The notes under the pieces are model-generated. The model was not told the origin of the DNA, ran no database searches, and was given only the letters and a program-made list of their open reading frames with translations. Below, piece by piece: positions 35,022 through 46,100 of a DNA stretch of 64,000 nucleotides. How positions within the stretch are numbered: the first letter of the stretch is position 1; every line of letters begins with the position of its first letter. This DNA is from Diaporthe sp. PMI_573 (Eukaryota; Ascomycota; Sordariomycetes; Diaporthales; Diaporthaceae): the NCBI GenBank assembly GCA_021399435.1, contig JAJTUP010000001.1, forward strand, positions 1,488,001-1,552,000. The letters are read 5' to 3'. Made by a program: the position numbers and the translations under genes.

Positions 35022-37496
35022 CTAGCGGGGCAGGCAACAATCACCTTCGCACTTCGCGAACGTCTGGAAGGAGGTTCTAGCACAAGTGCACTGCCGGTTC
35101 CGGGTGCTGCAGTGGCCTTGGCCACAAAAATGCTCACACACCAGCCAACTTGATCGGTTATTCCGGAGTCTCTGCAGGGTGGGGTTGTCGCTCAAGCCGC
35201 CGAAAACTTTCATGGGATGGAATTTGAAGCACATGTCGCCGTATGCGTCCAGACCGATTGCCACTGAACGTCGCATAACACGACACAGGATGACCAAGTC
35301 TTCGTCCTCGCCGTCGTAATTGACCATTTGCTTCAGGTAGTCAAAAGCTGTGCAACCCTTATTGTTCCTCCTTTGAAGGGCCGCGCCGTGCTGCTGAAGC
35401 AGTGCCATGATCATCGGGAGCAGCCAGCCTTCATGACAGTGAGTCTTGCTGTCAGACGTCGCCAATTGAGGTGTGTCAAGTAGCCACTGCAGGAAAGAGG
35501 TCATGGCGGTGTCGCCGTGCCTGTCGACCTCTTCTGGGCTGAATCCTGCCTTCATAAGAGCTGACAGCATATAAGTGACAACTGCAAAGTGGGGCAGATG
35601 GCCCTGCCATCCAGGAATCGCCCTACACCTGTAGTAGGTCCTGTCCACGTGACCCCAGAACTGATTGAGAAATGCTCGTGGTCTGTAGACATGGCGGTCG
35701 ATTCGAGATGCTTTCAAGATGGCCAGCATCGTGTCACCAACATGGGTCGGTGAAGGCAGAGGCACACGCTCGAAAACCCAGGTTTCAAGCACCTCGTCAA
35801 TCATGGTTTCAAAGGCTGTATGTTTTCCCATGTCGGCACCTGCCATGATGTCTGCACCTGCCCTAAAGAGTTTCGACTCCCACTCCCCAGTATGCTTTGC
35901 AAGTTGGCCAAATATTTTGAAAATAATGAGGTTCATCAACTGGGTGCGATCACCTCTGTCGAATATGTTGAGGTCACTCGCGGCGTCGCCCGCGAGGAGG
36001 GCGTCCAAAAGCTCCATTCTATGGTGCTTGACTGGGAGCTTGTGCACAAGAACTTGATAGTCCGTTGCTGTGCACGCAGCATAGAGCATAGTCTCGCCCA
36101 AGATCGAAGACCTTGCCCTTGCATCCGCACCGCGCTTGAGGAGTAATTCTGCAAGCTTGAAGTTTCCCTCCCTGGTAGCCCAAAGAGCTGGAGCGGCCCA
36201 TTCACCGCCTCCACCCCCAGCCATGAGCGGCCTTCCATGAAATTTGCTCCCCGGAGAGCAAGGTCCCGGGTTGTTAGGGTCTGCGTCATATCGCAGGAGA
36301 AGCTTCACAGCGTCCACCTGTGCTGGGTCGCCGATAGGGTGAAGAGCGATCAAGAGTGGAGTCAGGCCTTCATGGTTTCGCTCCTCGATCCGTGCCGCAT
36401 ATCCGTGATCGAGCAGGAATTTGATGAAGTTGTAATTGAAACCATAGGCAGGACGGTTGGAGAGCGCTCTGTGGAGAGGGTTCTCGGAGAGCCATTCTCT
36501 ATCGTCATTCCCAGTGAACATCATTGCCATTCGTTCCGCGCCGGAAGCAACAAGCACTCTGGCTACCTCGAAGCTTTGCACACATATGGCAACGTGGAGT
36601 GGTGTGTAGGCAGCAATGTGATTCCCCCTCGTATGTGCTCGTCTCACACTGGTTGGCATTTCATAATTGATGCAACTGCAGACATGGGTAGCTGTACAAT
36701 CCACATCGGCTCCATTGGCAAGCAGAGCCTCTGTGACTGAAACCCGGTTGTACAGGGCTGCGATGTGAAGCGCAGTATCCCAATGCTGGAATAACTGCAC
36801 AAAGCCAATCTTCACGTCTCGTCGGTCCATATCCGTCGGAGACATGTTTTCGGGAAAGGCAAAGTTTTCGTCAAGCGGTTTTGGCAGGCCGACCAGCCTG
36901 GCGTGGTGATTATCCTGTAATTGCTCCGTGCCGTTCGAAATGAACGAGAGCACAGCCTGCAGGTAATGGTTCGAGAGAAGATTCATTTGGGCACTGCTTA
37001 CCGTCGAAAGGCTGGCAGAAGAGAACCAGACTTTATGCCACCGCAGAGGCGTGGCGGGAGGATGGTTCAAACCGACCACCACGAGGTGCCGCCAGACAGC
37101 AAGGTCAAGTTCCAAAGCAGTACCAGTGAGGATATTCGAACCGATTGGGCGAAGGCTCCTTTTATCTGTGCGAGGAGGACGGGACCATGTCCGCATTTGA
37201 TTCGGGTTCGCGCCGTGTGCAAGTGCAATCTTCAGAGTTCCCATTCGGTTCCATTCTGCGGCCCAGTGGGCAATGCAAAACATCTTGTACTTAATGACAA
37301 GTCTGTACAGCTCAGAGTTGACAATGGAATACATCCTTTTGTTTGTTCTTGCAAGAGCAGAGACGTCAGGACGTCCTCCTACGGCAAGGGCAAGCTCAAT
37401 TATGCGGAAGAGAAGCTCTGGGGGAAGTCTAGCCAAGCAGGGACGAAGGTGCGATCCCCACATCCAGACTTCAAGTGAATGAGCCTGGTTGTCCAT
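35022..37496 (-). CDS. F-box and ankyrin-repeat protein
   Basis: Single-exon gene of 824 residues. The start ATG at 37496 (MDNQAHSLEVW) is chosen over upstream non-ATG codons in the same frame. An F-box-like motif lies at residues ~20-62 (LARLPPELLFRIIELAL onward), followed by ankyrin repeats through most of the protein. Examples are HIAALYNRVSVTEALLANGADV, PLHVAICVQSFEVARVLVASGA and LLKRGADARARS. The C-terminal part has fewer clear repeats and ends in a Cys-rich tail (about 12 Cys/His near CEHFCGQGHC). By family knowledge it may be a substrate receptor of an SCF ubiquitin ligase. The target is unknown. Such genes are multicopy in Sordariomycete accessory regions, and a broken relative lies at 59284-60856. 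Confidence 0.88.
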   Translation of the reverse strand: MDNQAHSLEVWMWGSHLRPCLARLPPELLFRIIELALAVGGRPDVSALARTNKRMYSIVNSELYRLVIKYKMFCIAHWAAEWNRMGTLKIALAHGANPNQMRTWSRPPRTDKRSLRPIGSNILTGTALELDLAVWRHLVVVGLNHPPATPLRWHKVWFSSASLSTVSSAQMNLLSNHYLQAVLSFISNGTEQLQDNHHARLVGLPKPLDENFAFPENMSPTDMDRRDVKIGFVQLFQHWDTALHIAALYNRVSVTEALLANGADVDCTATHVCSCINYEMPTSVRRAHTRGNHIAAYTPLHVAICVQSFEVARVLVASGAERMAMMFTGNDDREWLSENPLHRALSNRPAYGFNYNFIKFLLDHGYAARIEERNHEGLTPLLIALHPIGDPAQVDAVKLLLRYDADPNNPGPCSPGSKFHGRPLMAGGGGGEWAAPALWATREGNFKLAELLLKRGADARARSSILGETMLYAACTATDYQVLVHKLPVKHHRMELLDALLAGDAASDLNIFDRGDRTQLMNLIIFKIFGQLAKHTGEWESKLFRAGADIMAGADMGKHTAFETMIDEVLETWVFERVPLPSPTHVGDTMLAILKASRIDRHVYRPRAFLNQFWGHVDRTYYRCRAIPGWQGHLPHFAVVTYMLSALMKAGFSPEEVDRHGDTAMTSFLQWLLDTPQLATSDSKTHCHEGWLLPMIMALLQQHGAALQRRNNKGCTAFDYLKQMVNYDGEDEDLVILCRVMRRSVAIGLDAYGDMCFKFHPMKVFGGLSDNPTLQRLRNNRSSWLVCEHFCGQGHCSTRNRQCTCARTSFQTFAKCEGDCCLPR

Positions 37497-37892
37497 ATTG
37501 GAGAGTTTTGTCTTCTTGTTGGGTGGTGAGTGAGTGAGGAGAAGACCGAGTCGATTCAAAGGAATTTGAATTCGCGTAATGGTGAGATGTTGTATATTGC
37601 GGGATGATGAGCCGACAAAAAGTTTCAAATGTTTGCAGGAAGCATGCTGCAGAATTAAGTACCGAATATGCTCAGGAAATCAAAAAATGAGCTGTCTACG
37701 TTTGTTGGAATTTTGTGTGCGGTGCGACGTAACTAAGTGCCTAGTTAATCATAGTACGGCCACTACAAGACTCTACACATTTCAAGACCTTATTAGAGCA
37801 TGTCAACTGACTGATCATTACTCAACAGTCACCTTCAAATTTTCTTTCAAAGTCCGAGGAGCACTAATGTGAAATCATGAAGTCATTATTGG
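37497..37892. other. Intergenic, AT-rich
   Basis: About 400 bp upstream of the F-box/ankyrin gene with no supported gene. It is probably that gene's promoter. Confidence 0.5.
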
Positions 37893-38750
37893 TCAGTTGG
37901 GGCCAATGTGACTAGTTTGGGCTCCCACGAGACTAAATCTACCTTCTAGTTTCACGCCTAGAAACGACGTCCAGCTAGTCCCGCCAACACAATCCCATGG
38001 CTCTGCCAGGGCGAGATCTCCCTGCCCATGGTATATTTCTACAGCTGGCCAGGGACAGAGATCCAGAAATCGCACGTTGTCACTCACATTGACGGGCAAC
38101 GAGCTAGGTGCGTTGACAGGATATGGACTCGCGGCGTGTAAAACATCAGGAGCCGTCCCATTCTCCACCCATGCGCGTAAATGATACAGTGCATTAGTCG
38201 GGAGCACTCCCGTTCCACCACTGCAGTGGCCAACGCCGGGCGAGTAGAACTGTCGGTAGAAATCTGCTGCTGAAGGGTCCCGGGCAAGAACCTTTTGATA
38301 GTAGAACATGGTGCCTTGTGGTGGGATGATTGGATCCGCGAGCCCGTGCCATGTGATGATTTTGCCGCCTCGGCCGTTGAAGCGATCAAGATCCGGACTT
38401 CCTGTACCAATTATGGAGTCATACTCTAGTCGACTCTGATGAGTTAAGTCTGAGGTCTCGTCAGCACGTGAGACTGCACTCAGACCAAACATTATCATCA
38501 CTCTACCTCCAAAGAGGCTCGACAGCGATGGAGTTTCACTCGGCTTTTCTCCAGGCAAATCTACAAGACGGATCTGTGGTGGGACTGCTGCTGAACCCCG
38601 CATCTTCTCCAGAAACCACCTCAACTAAGAACGACGGCAAGTGTTATATCCAAATATTATCTGCCTCCCTCGTCACTGCCTGGTACGGCGGCTGTGGAGG
38701 TCAGATAAGGCCCTTCGGAAGCAGCCCTCGTGAGGTGGCATCCTGACTGC
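37893..38750 (-). pseudogene. Truncated tannase/feruloyl esterase
   Basis: The open part (37893-38624, 243 codons) is the C-terminal half of a tannase/feruloyl esterase. It has SRLEYDSIIGTGSPDLDRF, then KIITWHGLADPIIPP with the catalytic-type Asp, then SPGVGHCSGG with the His-Cys pair. Full proteins have 500-580 residues with a signal peptide and a Cys-Ser nucleophile pair, which are absent here. The open frame has no ATG at a sensible place. The sequence just upstream (to about 38750) shows a related-looking short peptide, QAVTREADNIW, that runs into a stop. I see no splice signals that would rescue it. Relic of a secreted plant-polymer or tannin esterase. Confidence 0.65.
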
Positions 38751-39980
38751 TGATCTCCATGATTGTCTGCCGATATCTCGTGTCGTATCTCGTGCGTTCA
38801 CACCAGATCAGTAATAAATATCTCCCCCGCGTTCGGCTGTTGCATTGGCGTACATCTCTCCATGATCACATAACCTGATTCATGTTCTACCCCGGACTTT
38901 TGACAGGAACAGTGGATTCGGAAAATGCAGACTCTCCGAGTTGACAAACTCGGTTCGAATCGGGACTTGCTTGTGGAATATGCACCTCTCTGACCTCTCC
39001 AAGCCAAGACTGGCACTGCTGAGGCGTCCAAGATAAATTGGGGGGTTGTTACTGACGACGGGCCAAGGATGAATTGCACCTTTCGACATCCGCTAGACGA
39101 CCGCAGTTCCAAAAGAAGTGGGACCCTGCGTGGCCATTTCTAGCACCTTTTCCCCTCAGGCTAGGAGCTACCGAACTTGTTCAATGTTCTCTGCAACCTG
39201 AGCTGGGTGGATGCATTTGAAATTTGTCTATAGCACTGCAATGGAGTGCGAGTGATCTCTAAATGAAGAACTCAATATTTATAAAGCTGAATCAGGCAAC
39301 TGGTTGCTCGGTTCAGAGAGACTAATGGCACATAGATGTGACATCCCGCAGATCCGCTTAGCCATTCTTCACGCTGCTCTTCAGACTTAGGCTTGAAGGT
39401 AGCGAAAGAGGGAGTCTAATGAGGTCTGTCACATGTTTTTCAATTTAAATACAATTCAGGCGTAGTGGAGCTAGGGCAGCTGCGTGTATCCCGGTTGCAA
39501 ATGTTTCCAGCTCTGAGTCCTTTGGATGAAAACAGAGTGTTTCTCACAAGTTCATACTTGGTACACCTCACTTGCGCTTATAACAGTCCCATCGCAATTC
39601 CAGGGGTCCTGATACTCAGTGATTTAGCATAAAGGAGTCTTCGAAATCTGCCGAAGCCTTGAAAACCCATGACGTTGTCAACACCGGAACACCTGTTATC
39701 CGGGGCGGAAAGATGGCAATCAGGTCCACTAGGCTATACCCTTAGTGCCCAGGCGGCTCAAAAGTACTGTGTCAACTAAGCTTTCGCGTAGTGGGAGGCT
39801 AATACCGTAGACGTCTGATTTGGGGGTTGAATAGAACCGCTAGCCTGAGTACAAAGCTTTATTGAGCGCGACGGCCGTCATCAATGGTCTCCAACGTTTC
39901 TGGCTGTTATCTATATCAATTGTTGTTGTACGTGCAATCGAAATCCATGTTGGCGAACGGCTTAGGGGCAGACCGTGAGC
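38751..39980. other. Intergenic, AT-rich, no gene seen
   Basis: About 1.2 kb between the tannase relic and the UstYa-like gene. Only short unrelated open frames. Likely promoter of the latter at the right end. Confidence 0.5.
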
Positions 39981-41093
39981 ATGGGAATTCAACCAACACT
40001 CAGACTGGAGACGCAACGTCTTGCAAGATCGCGATATGTCGTGGTTCCTCAGGGAGACGAAGGAGAAGTGGAATCAACGCCTATAAGAATCAGGCCACCA
40101 TCATACCAATCAAAGACCCGATGGGAATCTATCTTCCTAGGAATATGGACCCTTATTCTAGCCGCCTTGTCTGCACTGATGGCTTTTAAGGCATTGAGGG
40201 ATCGCGGGATACCCCAGGTATACTGTGCGCTGAAGGGGCCAAATCGTAATTGAAAATTCCATGCTGAGAAATAATTCAGCACCTCTGAACCAAGTAACCC
40301 AGTACGAGAAAGTCAATTTCAACGAAGGACTGCACGGCAAAAGAACACGGTATATGGGATTCACCCAAGAAGCCGATGATGCTTGGAACGAGTTGCAACA
40401 AGGTGAGAGCCTCTTTCTAATTCTCTTTTGGAAGTCCTGGCGGATAGAAACACATGAGTGATAGCTAATACGGAGACTAGTTGGGATCGTAAGCCTGTCT
40501 CCAGAGGAGCAGAAGGAGATGCAGGTCGAGTCCATTCCAGACGCAGATAGGAAAGACTACACCATATATGCTGTGGGTATGTGGCATGACATACACTGTC
40601 TAGTACGTATAAATACCTTGGAATATTTGACTTCCTTCTGACTAGTCCCAGTCCAGGTTGCGTCACGTTCTTTCCGAGTCCACCAAGACAGACCTTATGG
40701 TGTGGGACAGCATGACCGAAAAGCAAAAGGCACATTTACGTGCGTCTCCCTTCATATTTATATTCCTCTAATTCTTCGTTCCTCGCCTCTGACTTGCGAT
40801 ATGCAGACCACTGCCTCGACTACCTCCGCCAAGTGGCTCTTTGCCGTGGCTCGATGGACCTGGTGGCATGGCACGTCCTCGAAGATGGGACCCCGTCGCC
40901 AAAATATAACCAAACCCAAGTGTGCCACAAGTATGAGCCCATTAGAGACTGGGCAAATATTCACAGGTCCGGAAACGCGTCCCAGGTGGGTCCTCTGTCG
41001 GAAGGACAGCTGGAGAAGTGGGGATGGAAGGATGGTGTTTATGTTGGCGGCGTAGAACTGCCCAAAGTGCATGATTGGACTCCTGTTGAATGA
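39981..41093 (+). CDS. UstYa-family (DUF3328) oxidase-like protein
   Basis: Five exons in consistent phase: 39981-40224, 40280-40402, 40481-40602, 40652-40739 and 40807-41093. The product is 287 residues. The N-terminus is hydrophilic with one transmembrane helix (about 55-75, IFLGIWTLILAALSALMAF), as in the family. The first family motif is HDIHC (H158..C162), intact as HxxHC. The second reads HHCLDYLRQ (193-201), where most members have Asp-His-Cys. UstYa proteins catalyse oxidative steps, such as crosslinking or cyclisation, in dikaritin RiPPs and other fungal secondary metabolites. The exon 4 acceptor was placed at 40651 to keep the C-L-x-x-L-R spacing; an alternative AG six bases upstream adds two residues. 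I see no precursor peptide, tyrosinase or methyltransferase gene nearby, so it is an orphan here. The product is unknown. Confidence 0.82.
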
Positions 41094-41879
41094 ATCTCTG
41101 TTACCAGTCTTCTGCTTCCGAATTCTACTTTCTATTTTAAAAATAAACAATACTGTTTCTCTTGGACCTCATTACATACTGCAACGCTCATAACAACTAC
41201 ATCCTTCCGCTGCTAGTGAATACGGCTAATCAAAATGATGGTACAAATACTTGTGTAACCATCACAATGAAATTTCGTTTCAAGAGCCGTCGGATGCGCC
41301 TGAGATTCTCCTGAAGGTTTTCAAAGAGCCTCAAGTTCTGAATGGCTACACAAAGAAAGTAAGCTTTATGAGGTTGAAAGCGAATACCTTGATCGTCTCA
41401 GATTTCTTGGCCATGGACGATTGTTTGGCCTTTTGCCAGTCAATGCCCAGAATGATCTGAAAAATGTCTTTGAAGGCTTCGGGTAATTTTTCCTGGGCCC
41501 TTGAAGTCATAATGTTTACCTGTTGGTGCAAGCCTCGTTGAATACTTGCCACCAGTTGACCTGAGGCAACGAACAATCGGACCAGCTGAAGTGTCCATAT
41601 ATTACGAAACCGGACGACCGAGAATCTGTGCCCTTTTCCATCTCCTTTCTCTTTCTAACAAGACGCAAATCACCTTGCTGAACCTTCTCGCCAGCCTTGA
41701 TCAACAAATTCGCGTTGTCAGGGTTCCTTGTGCATTACGCCTTCACGAATGAGACCGGAGACAGCCATCATCCACACAACTCGTGCGTTTGACCAAGCGC
41801 GGTCTGCATAAGAAGCATTACGCCGGTGCAGTGCAAAGAAATCACGATCATTGAGTCGACCAGCTGAAGCACACAAGAC
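41094..41879. other. Intergenic, possible unresolved minus-strand coding
   Basis: About 790 bp. On the minus strand two adjacent open stretches (41516-41707 and 41346-41576) have protein-like composition. They include the peptide VYGHFSW-like IYGHFSWSD and the Lys/Gln-rich EKVQQGDLRLVRKRKEMEKG. I could not find a start or a phase-consistent splice, so I do not call a gene. Confidence 0.35.
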
Positions 41880-43151
41880 ATGATGGCGATCTCTCAGCAG
41901 AATCAGGTCACGCTTTTGGAAGACCTGCCGCCCGAATTACTTTACAAGATCTTCGAACTCTGTGCCAACGATGGTGCCCACGGCAGAGTAACACTGATAT
42001 GCCTGTCCGTCATGAACAAGTATTTCAGAAACGTGACGACGTCCCGATTATTCAAGCACATTCGATTCCACGACCTCCCAGAATCCCCAGGAGACGAGAT
42101 CCTTCACTCAATCAGACGATTCATGGCGACTCCCGAGTTGTTGAGTCACGCTCGGACCGTCAGTCTCTATCTCAATCGAGACACACGCCTCGGGTCCGAT
42201 CAAGCCGCACTTACGGAACCCTATCACTATCTCATCCTTCCTGAATTTGTCGAAGCTCTGGTCAAAATGCCCGATGTCACTGAGCTGTACATAGGAATTG
42301 GCGGCTGGCAAGCAAGAAGGTGTCTGCAAGGACTACAGGCCGCTGTGCATCCGTGTTCAGCAGACTTGAACATCACGGCCCTCACTGTGTCGTTCAACGC
42401 CCGGGAGACCTTCAGTCATCCACATTCGCAGCCGTACGACAACGTTGACTTCTTAGAGGCATTGCCTCATCTCAAAGCCTTCTGCTTTCAAGGAACACCG
42501 CGGTATGCATACTATGGGACCTTTACGGCAGCATTCTCCTTCCATTCAACCATTGCGTCAAACTTGACGCAGCTGAGGATTTGTAAGACATGCCTAGACT
42601 CTCAATTCGCTTCTGGATACGGTGGATGGGGTAAGTATGAGGTTGCATATCTCGGACTCAGCACAGTCACGCCAGAACTTGAGCATCTTTCTATCCTCGG
42701 CGGGTTGGAAGGCGTTCGAGTCTCGTGTCTATTGGAACAGATCGTACAGACACGGTTGGAAAGGCTCAAATACGTGGACATTACCGATGAGCAGATGATG
42801 GGCGATAGAAGGCCAATCTTGCGGGGCTCCCACCTCTCCGACGTCGAACACCGAGCACGCAATCATCCAGACAATGAGAATCGTTCCGAGCTCGCTAGGC
42901 AAACATTCCACCGAATTCCACAGCTGCGGCGAATTTGTTTTGTCCGTTGCAGGGTTGGAGAAGTCTACCTGCGAGGGTACGAAGACGCCGTTGCAGACTC
43001 GACGGGATACATCTCACCTGAGATCAACGACGCTGATCTGGTTGACATTCCAGGAGGATGGCGCCACGGTGTTCCCCAGACGAGTTGCTTGCCCTTCCCT
43101 GGATTTACGCGCGTGTGGGAAAGCGCCGACTCAGCTGCCGAAGCGGGCTGA
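41880..43151 (+). CDS. F-box protein with LRR-like C-terminal region
   Basis: Single-exon gene of 423 residues starting MMAISQQ. An F-box motif lies at ~11-55 (LLEDLPPELLYKIFELC). The remainder is leucine-rich and alternates hydrophobic and polar stretches (ALVKMPDVTELYIGIGGW, LEHLSILGGLEGVRVSCLLEQ), as in fungal F-box/LRR-like proteins. It has no transmembrane or signal segment. By family it may recruit a substrate to SCF ubiquitin ligase. The target is unknown. The second ATG two codons in is an equally good start. Confidence 0.8.
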   Translation: MMAISQQNQVTLLEDLPPELLYKIFELCANDGAHGRVTLICLSVMNKYFRNVTTSRLFKHIRFHDLPESPGDEILHSIRRFMATPELLSHARTVSLYLNRDTRLGSDQAALTEPYHYLILPEFVEALVKMPDVTELYIGIGGWQARRCLQGLQAAVHPCSADLNITALTVSFNARETFSHPHSQPYDNVDFLEALPHLKAFCFQGTPRYAYYGTFTAAFSFHSTIASNLTQLRICKTCLDSQFASGYGGWGKYEVAYLGLSTVTPELEHLSILGGLEGVRVSCLLEQIVQTRLERLKYVDITDEQMMGDRRPILRGSHLSDVEHRARNHPDNENRSELARQTFHRIPQLRRICFVRCRVGEVYLRGYEDAVADSTGYISPEINDADLVDIPGGWRHGVPQTSCLPFPGFTRVWESADSAAEAG

Positions 43152-46100
43152 GGTGCCGTGCCCATCCAAAGGGGACATGGATGTTGTGCCGACTGAGGCC
43201 CGATTCGATGCAGGACACTGGCCGAACGTCTGTCCAGCTGATGGTATGGAAGAATTGGCTGGGGATGGCAAGGCTTTGGAGAATGATAGTGTGCTAAGGT
43301 GAAAGTTGGGGAAAGTAATTGTGAGCTATGCCCTTCCTTTCTGTTGAAGGAGTACTCATTCTCTGTTTACACAAGCCATGGCATGGACAAGCAGTGGTCA
43401 GACTGGCAAGTGAGGCTTTGTCGATTTTCGTTTTGTTTTTGAGACCGGGTGGGGGGGGGGGCTCAGATGACTGTGGGAACTCGATTCAACGGTGCCCAGG
43501 TGGCTTCACGGACTAGGATGTTGCAGATAGGCATTGAGTGTGCAGGCCGGGGTAGAGGAAAGACACTGAATGCCGTTACATCAATATATCGATATGCATG
43601 GAAGATCGTCATAGAGAAATAAAACTGTGGCATCAATTCGAGCTGCAAGTAATTTGAAAACGGATCACAAAGGGGAGGCGGAATTTGAAGGAACGGAACG
43701 GTCCAGGCCATTCGACATGATAAGACGAGACGATCAATGCCTCTTCCAAGTTTCATCCAAGTCGTATCACCCATCTCTTCAGCGTGAAGATATTGGGTGC
43801 ACTGAGACAACTTTTCCTGCACGCAAAATGGCTGCCCGTAGGACACGGTGAAAGACTTCCACTGCTGTCATTTACCTCCTTGCGAGGCAGTCCAAGATCC
43901 CACCCCCCTGAGGACTTGTGGTTGTTCACCGATGGATGGGCCCTGCGAGAGCCTCGAGGCGTCTGTGACGACGGTTCTATACGGCAGGCCCACCAGGCGG
44001 TTGCCGTTTCTCAGGGGCTCGGCCATGTAAGCATCGAGTCGTTGCTGCTGGAGGTAGCTCTGCTGCTCGACGTCTCGACTCGTGGCGGGTTGATTCCCGG
44101 CGGATGATCTGTATCGAGCCAAACACACGACGGTCAGTGGGAGCCATCGCATTTGTATGAGGAGATTGGACGAAGGCGTTGTAGCCTTACCCGCTGACGG
44201 TTTGGGTAGATCTGAGACTCATGATCCTGCTTGGACGCGCAGCAATGGCCCGGAGACGAGTATCGATTGATCGTCTTGACTCGAAGATAGTAGGCGGGGC
44301 CCTGGGGCTCAAAATCGGGCAAGTGCAATGAAGTCCAAGCAATGTCAGGTTGAGAGCTTGTTCGTTGCAACGACCAATATGGGAGGAACTGGGCAAGATC
44401 GGCTGGCTCGGCTTCAGGATGAAAGCATTTGCTTGAGATAGACCACGGCGGCGCAAAGGGCTCTAGGGCTCGGCGGAAGCGAATTGTCTCCAAAGCTGGT
44501 TGACGAGCATTCGGCAGACCTAGTTCCTAGGTCGAGGTCTGTTTAAATACCATCTATTAACAACTAAAGCTACCGTTGCGAGTAGACAGACCTCGGACGA
44601 GTCGCACGCAAAAGCCCCTCCCCATTCATAACTCTCGAAAGTTGGTCCGCGGGCCGTGTACTGTTCGAATCTGTCGGCGACGACTTTGCCTACCCAGAAG
44701 ATGCCTAGGCATTTGAACCTCCGATTCGTCAAGCAGAATGCGACTGGGAAAATGCCCAGAAAACCCCGGCTTGCATCAGTCGCTCTGTGATAACCCCGCC
44801 GCTGACCGACTACTAGACCCTTGTGCAGTCCATCTCGCTAGCCCCAGCCCCCTTTCAGAACCCAGGAGTTCACAACGACCTTTCGTGGAATTAGAATAGA
44901 TCAGAGCGTCGAACCTGTCGTCGTAATCATGAGGACTGGTTCTTCGTTGTATCCATCGAGACGTAGGTATTTTTCGAGAATTGTCGCAAGTGCAGACCGA
45001 TGGATTGGCGTTGTGCAAGGAGAGTGCGCATAACCCCCTGCTGTGACAGTGTTCGCAAGACACTAATGACAGCTCGTTTGGAAAATCTTCATTGTCCAGA
45101 GCCATGGAGATGGATAGATCTCTGATATTGCTAGACAGATTATTGCCACTTCAGAGACAGAAATGAATTCAAATGAAAACTGCTTCTGGAAAAGCAGATG
45201 AGACTCTCAACCTCTGCCTCACGCTCCAGATTGTCTCAACGCATGTTTGCTGCATTGCAATCTATAGATCAATCTTTATTGCCCCTTCACTGCTCTCAAT
45301 ATGCGAGTATCCGCCCGTGGAATTTTGAACAAGTGTCCGGTTGTCCACGAAATATTTGTAGAAGACTTCTTCTGAGCTTGATGACGAGAGTTTCGTCTCT
45401 GAGACCCAAAAACACGAGCTTCTAGCCAAAAGCAATCGCGTAGACTTTTGACCTACCGCTACCATCCACTTAGATGTGATGCTCAAAGCGCGCTGGAAAC
45501 AGATCCAGGGCGCCTGGGGTCGTCATGGAGACACCGGGGAACTCCCCGAGGGGTCACGAATAAAAGGTGAAGAAGTGCATGTTCAGATAGCGGTGTAGAA
45601 TGGGGCGGGCGAAGAACGCCACGCTCGCCCTGCTTGCAGAGTGGTGCAGGCTCGTATCTGCAGGCTGCGTTGTCCTCGCTTGAGGAGGGCCTATGAGCAT
45701 TCGCCACGCGGGCGCAGCCATCGGTGAGGCCCTGGGCGAGACTGCCTTAGCGCAAGGCAGACACGGCAAGAGGCAACAAGGCGACCATCCGCATGCCAGG
45801 CAGCACCGCAATTCGGAAAGGCAACGTAGAAACACGTCGGCGAGGAGGTCCGTCTGCTGTGTGTTCTGGCCTGCCGTGGTCGTCGCTCGGGGTGATTCGG
45901 AGGGTAGAGGTCGGTGTGCAAGTGAAGTTGAGAAGCTGCTGACAAAGAATATCGGATGTATTCAACTTCCGGTCTCCGAGCAGGATTTGGCCCCCAAGGA
46001 GGTTTGTCAAGGTGTGATATCGAGTCCCTAATAAGAAGTAGTCATCAGTGCTGAGTAATACGCCAAGTTGTTTTCAAGAACAGACTGGGGAACCAATGAG

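Noticed and set aside
41346..41707. Possible two-exon minus-strand gene
   Set aside because: No start codon and no in-phase splice pair was found, and the family is unrecognised.
43868..45105. Possible multi-exon minus-strand gene
   Set aside because: Individual open pieces look protein-like, but the best donor after 44193 is in phase 0 while the best acceptor before the next open frame needs phase 2. No start-to-stop model holds.
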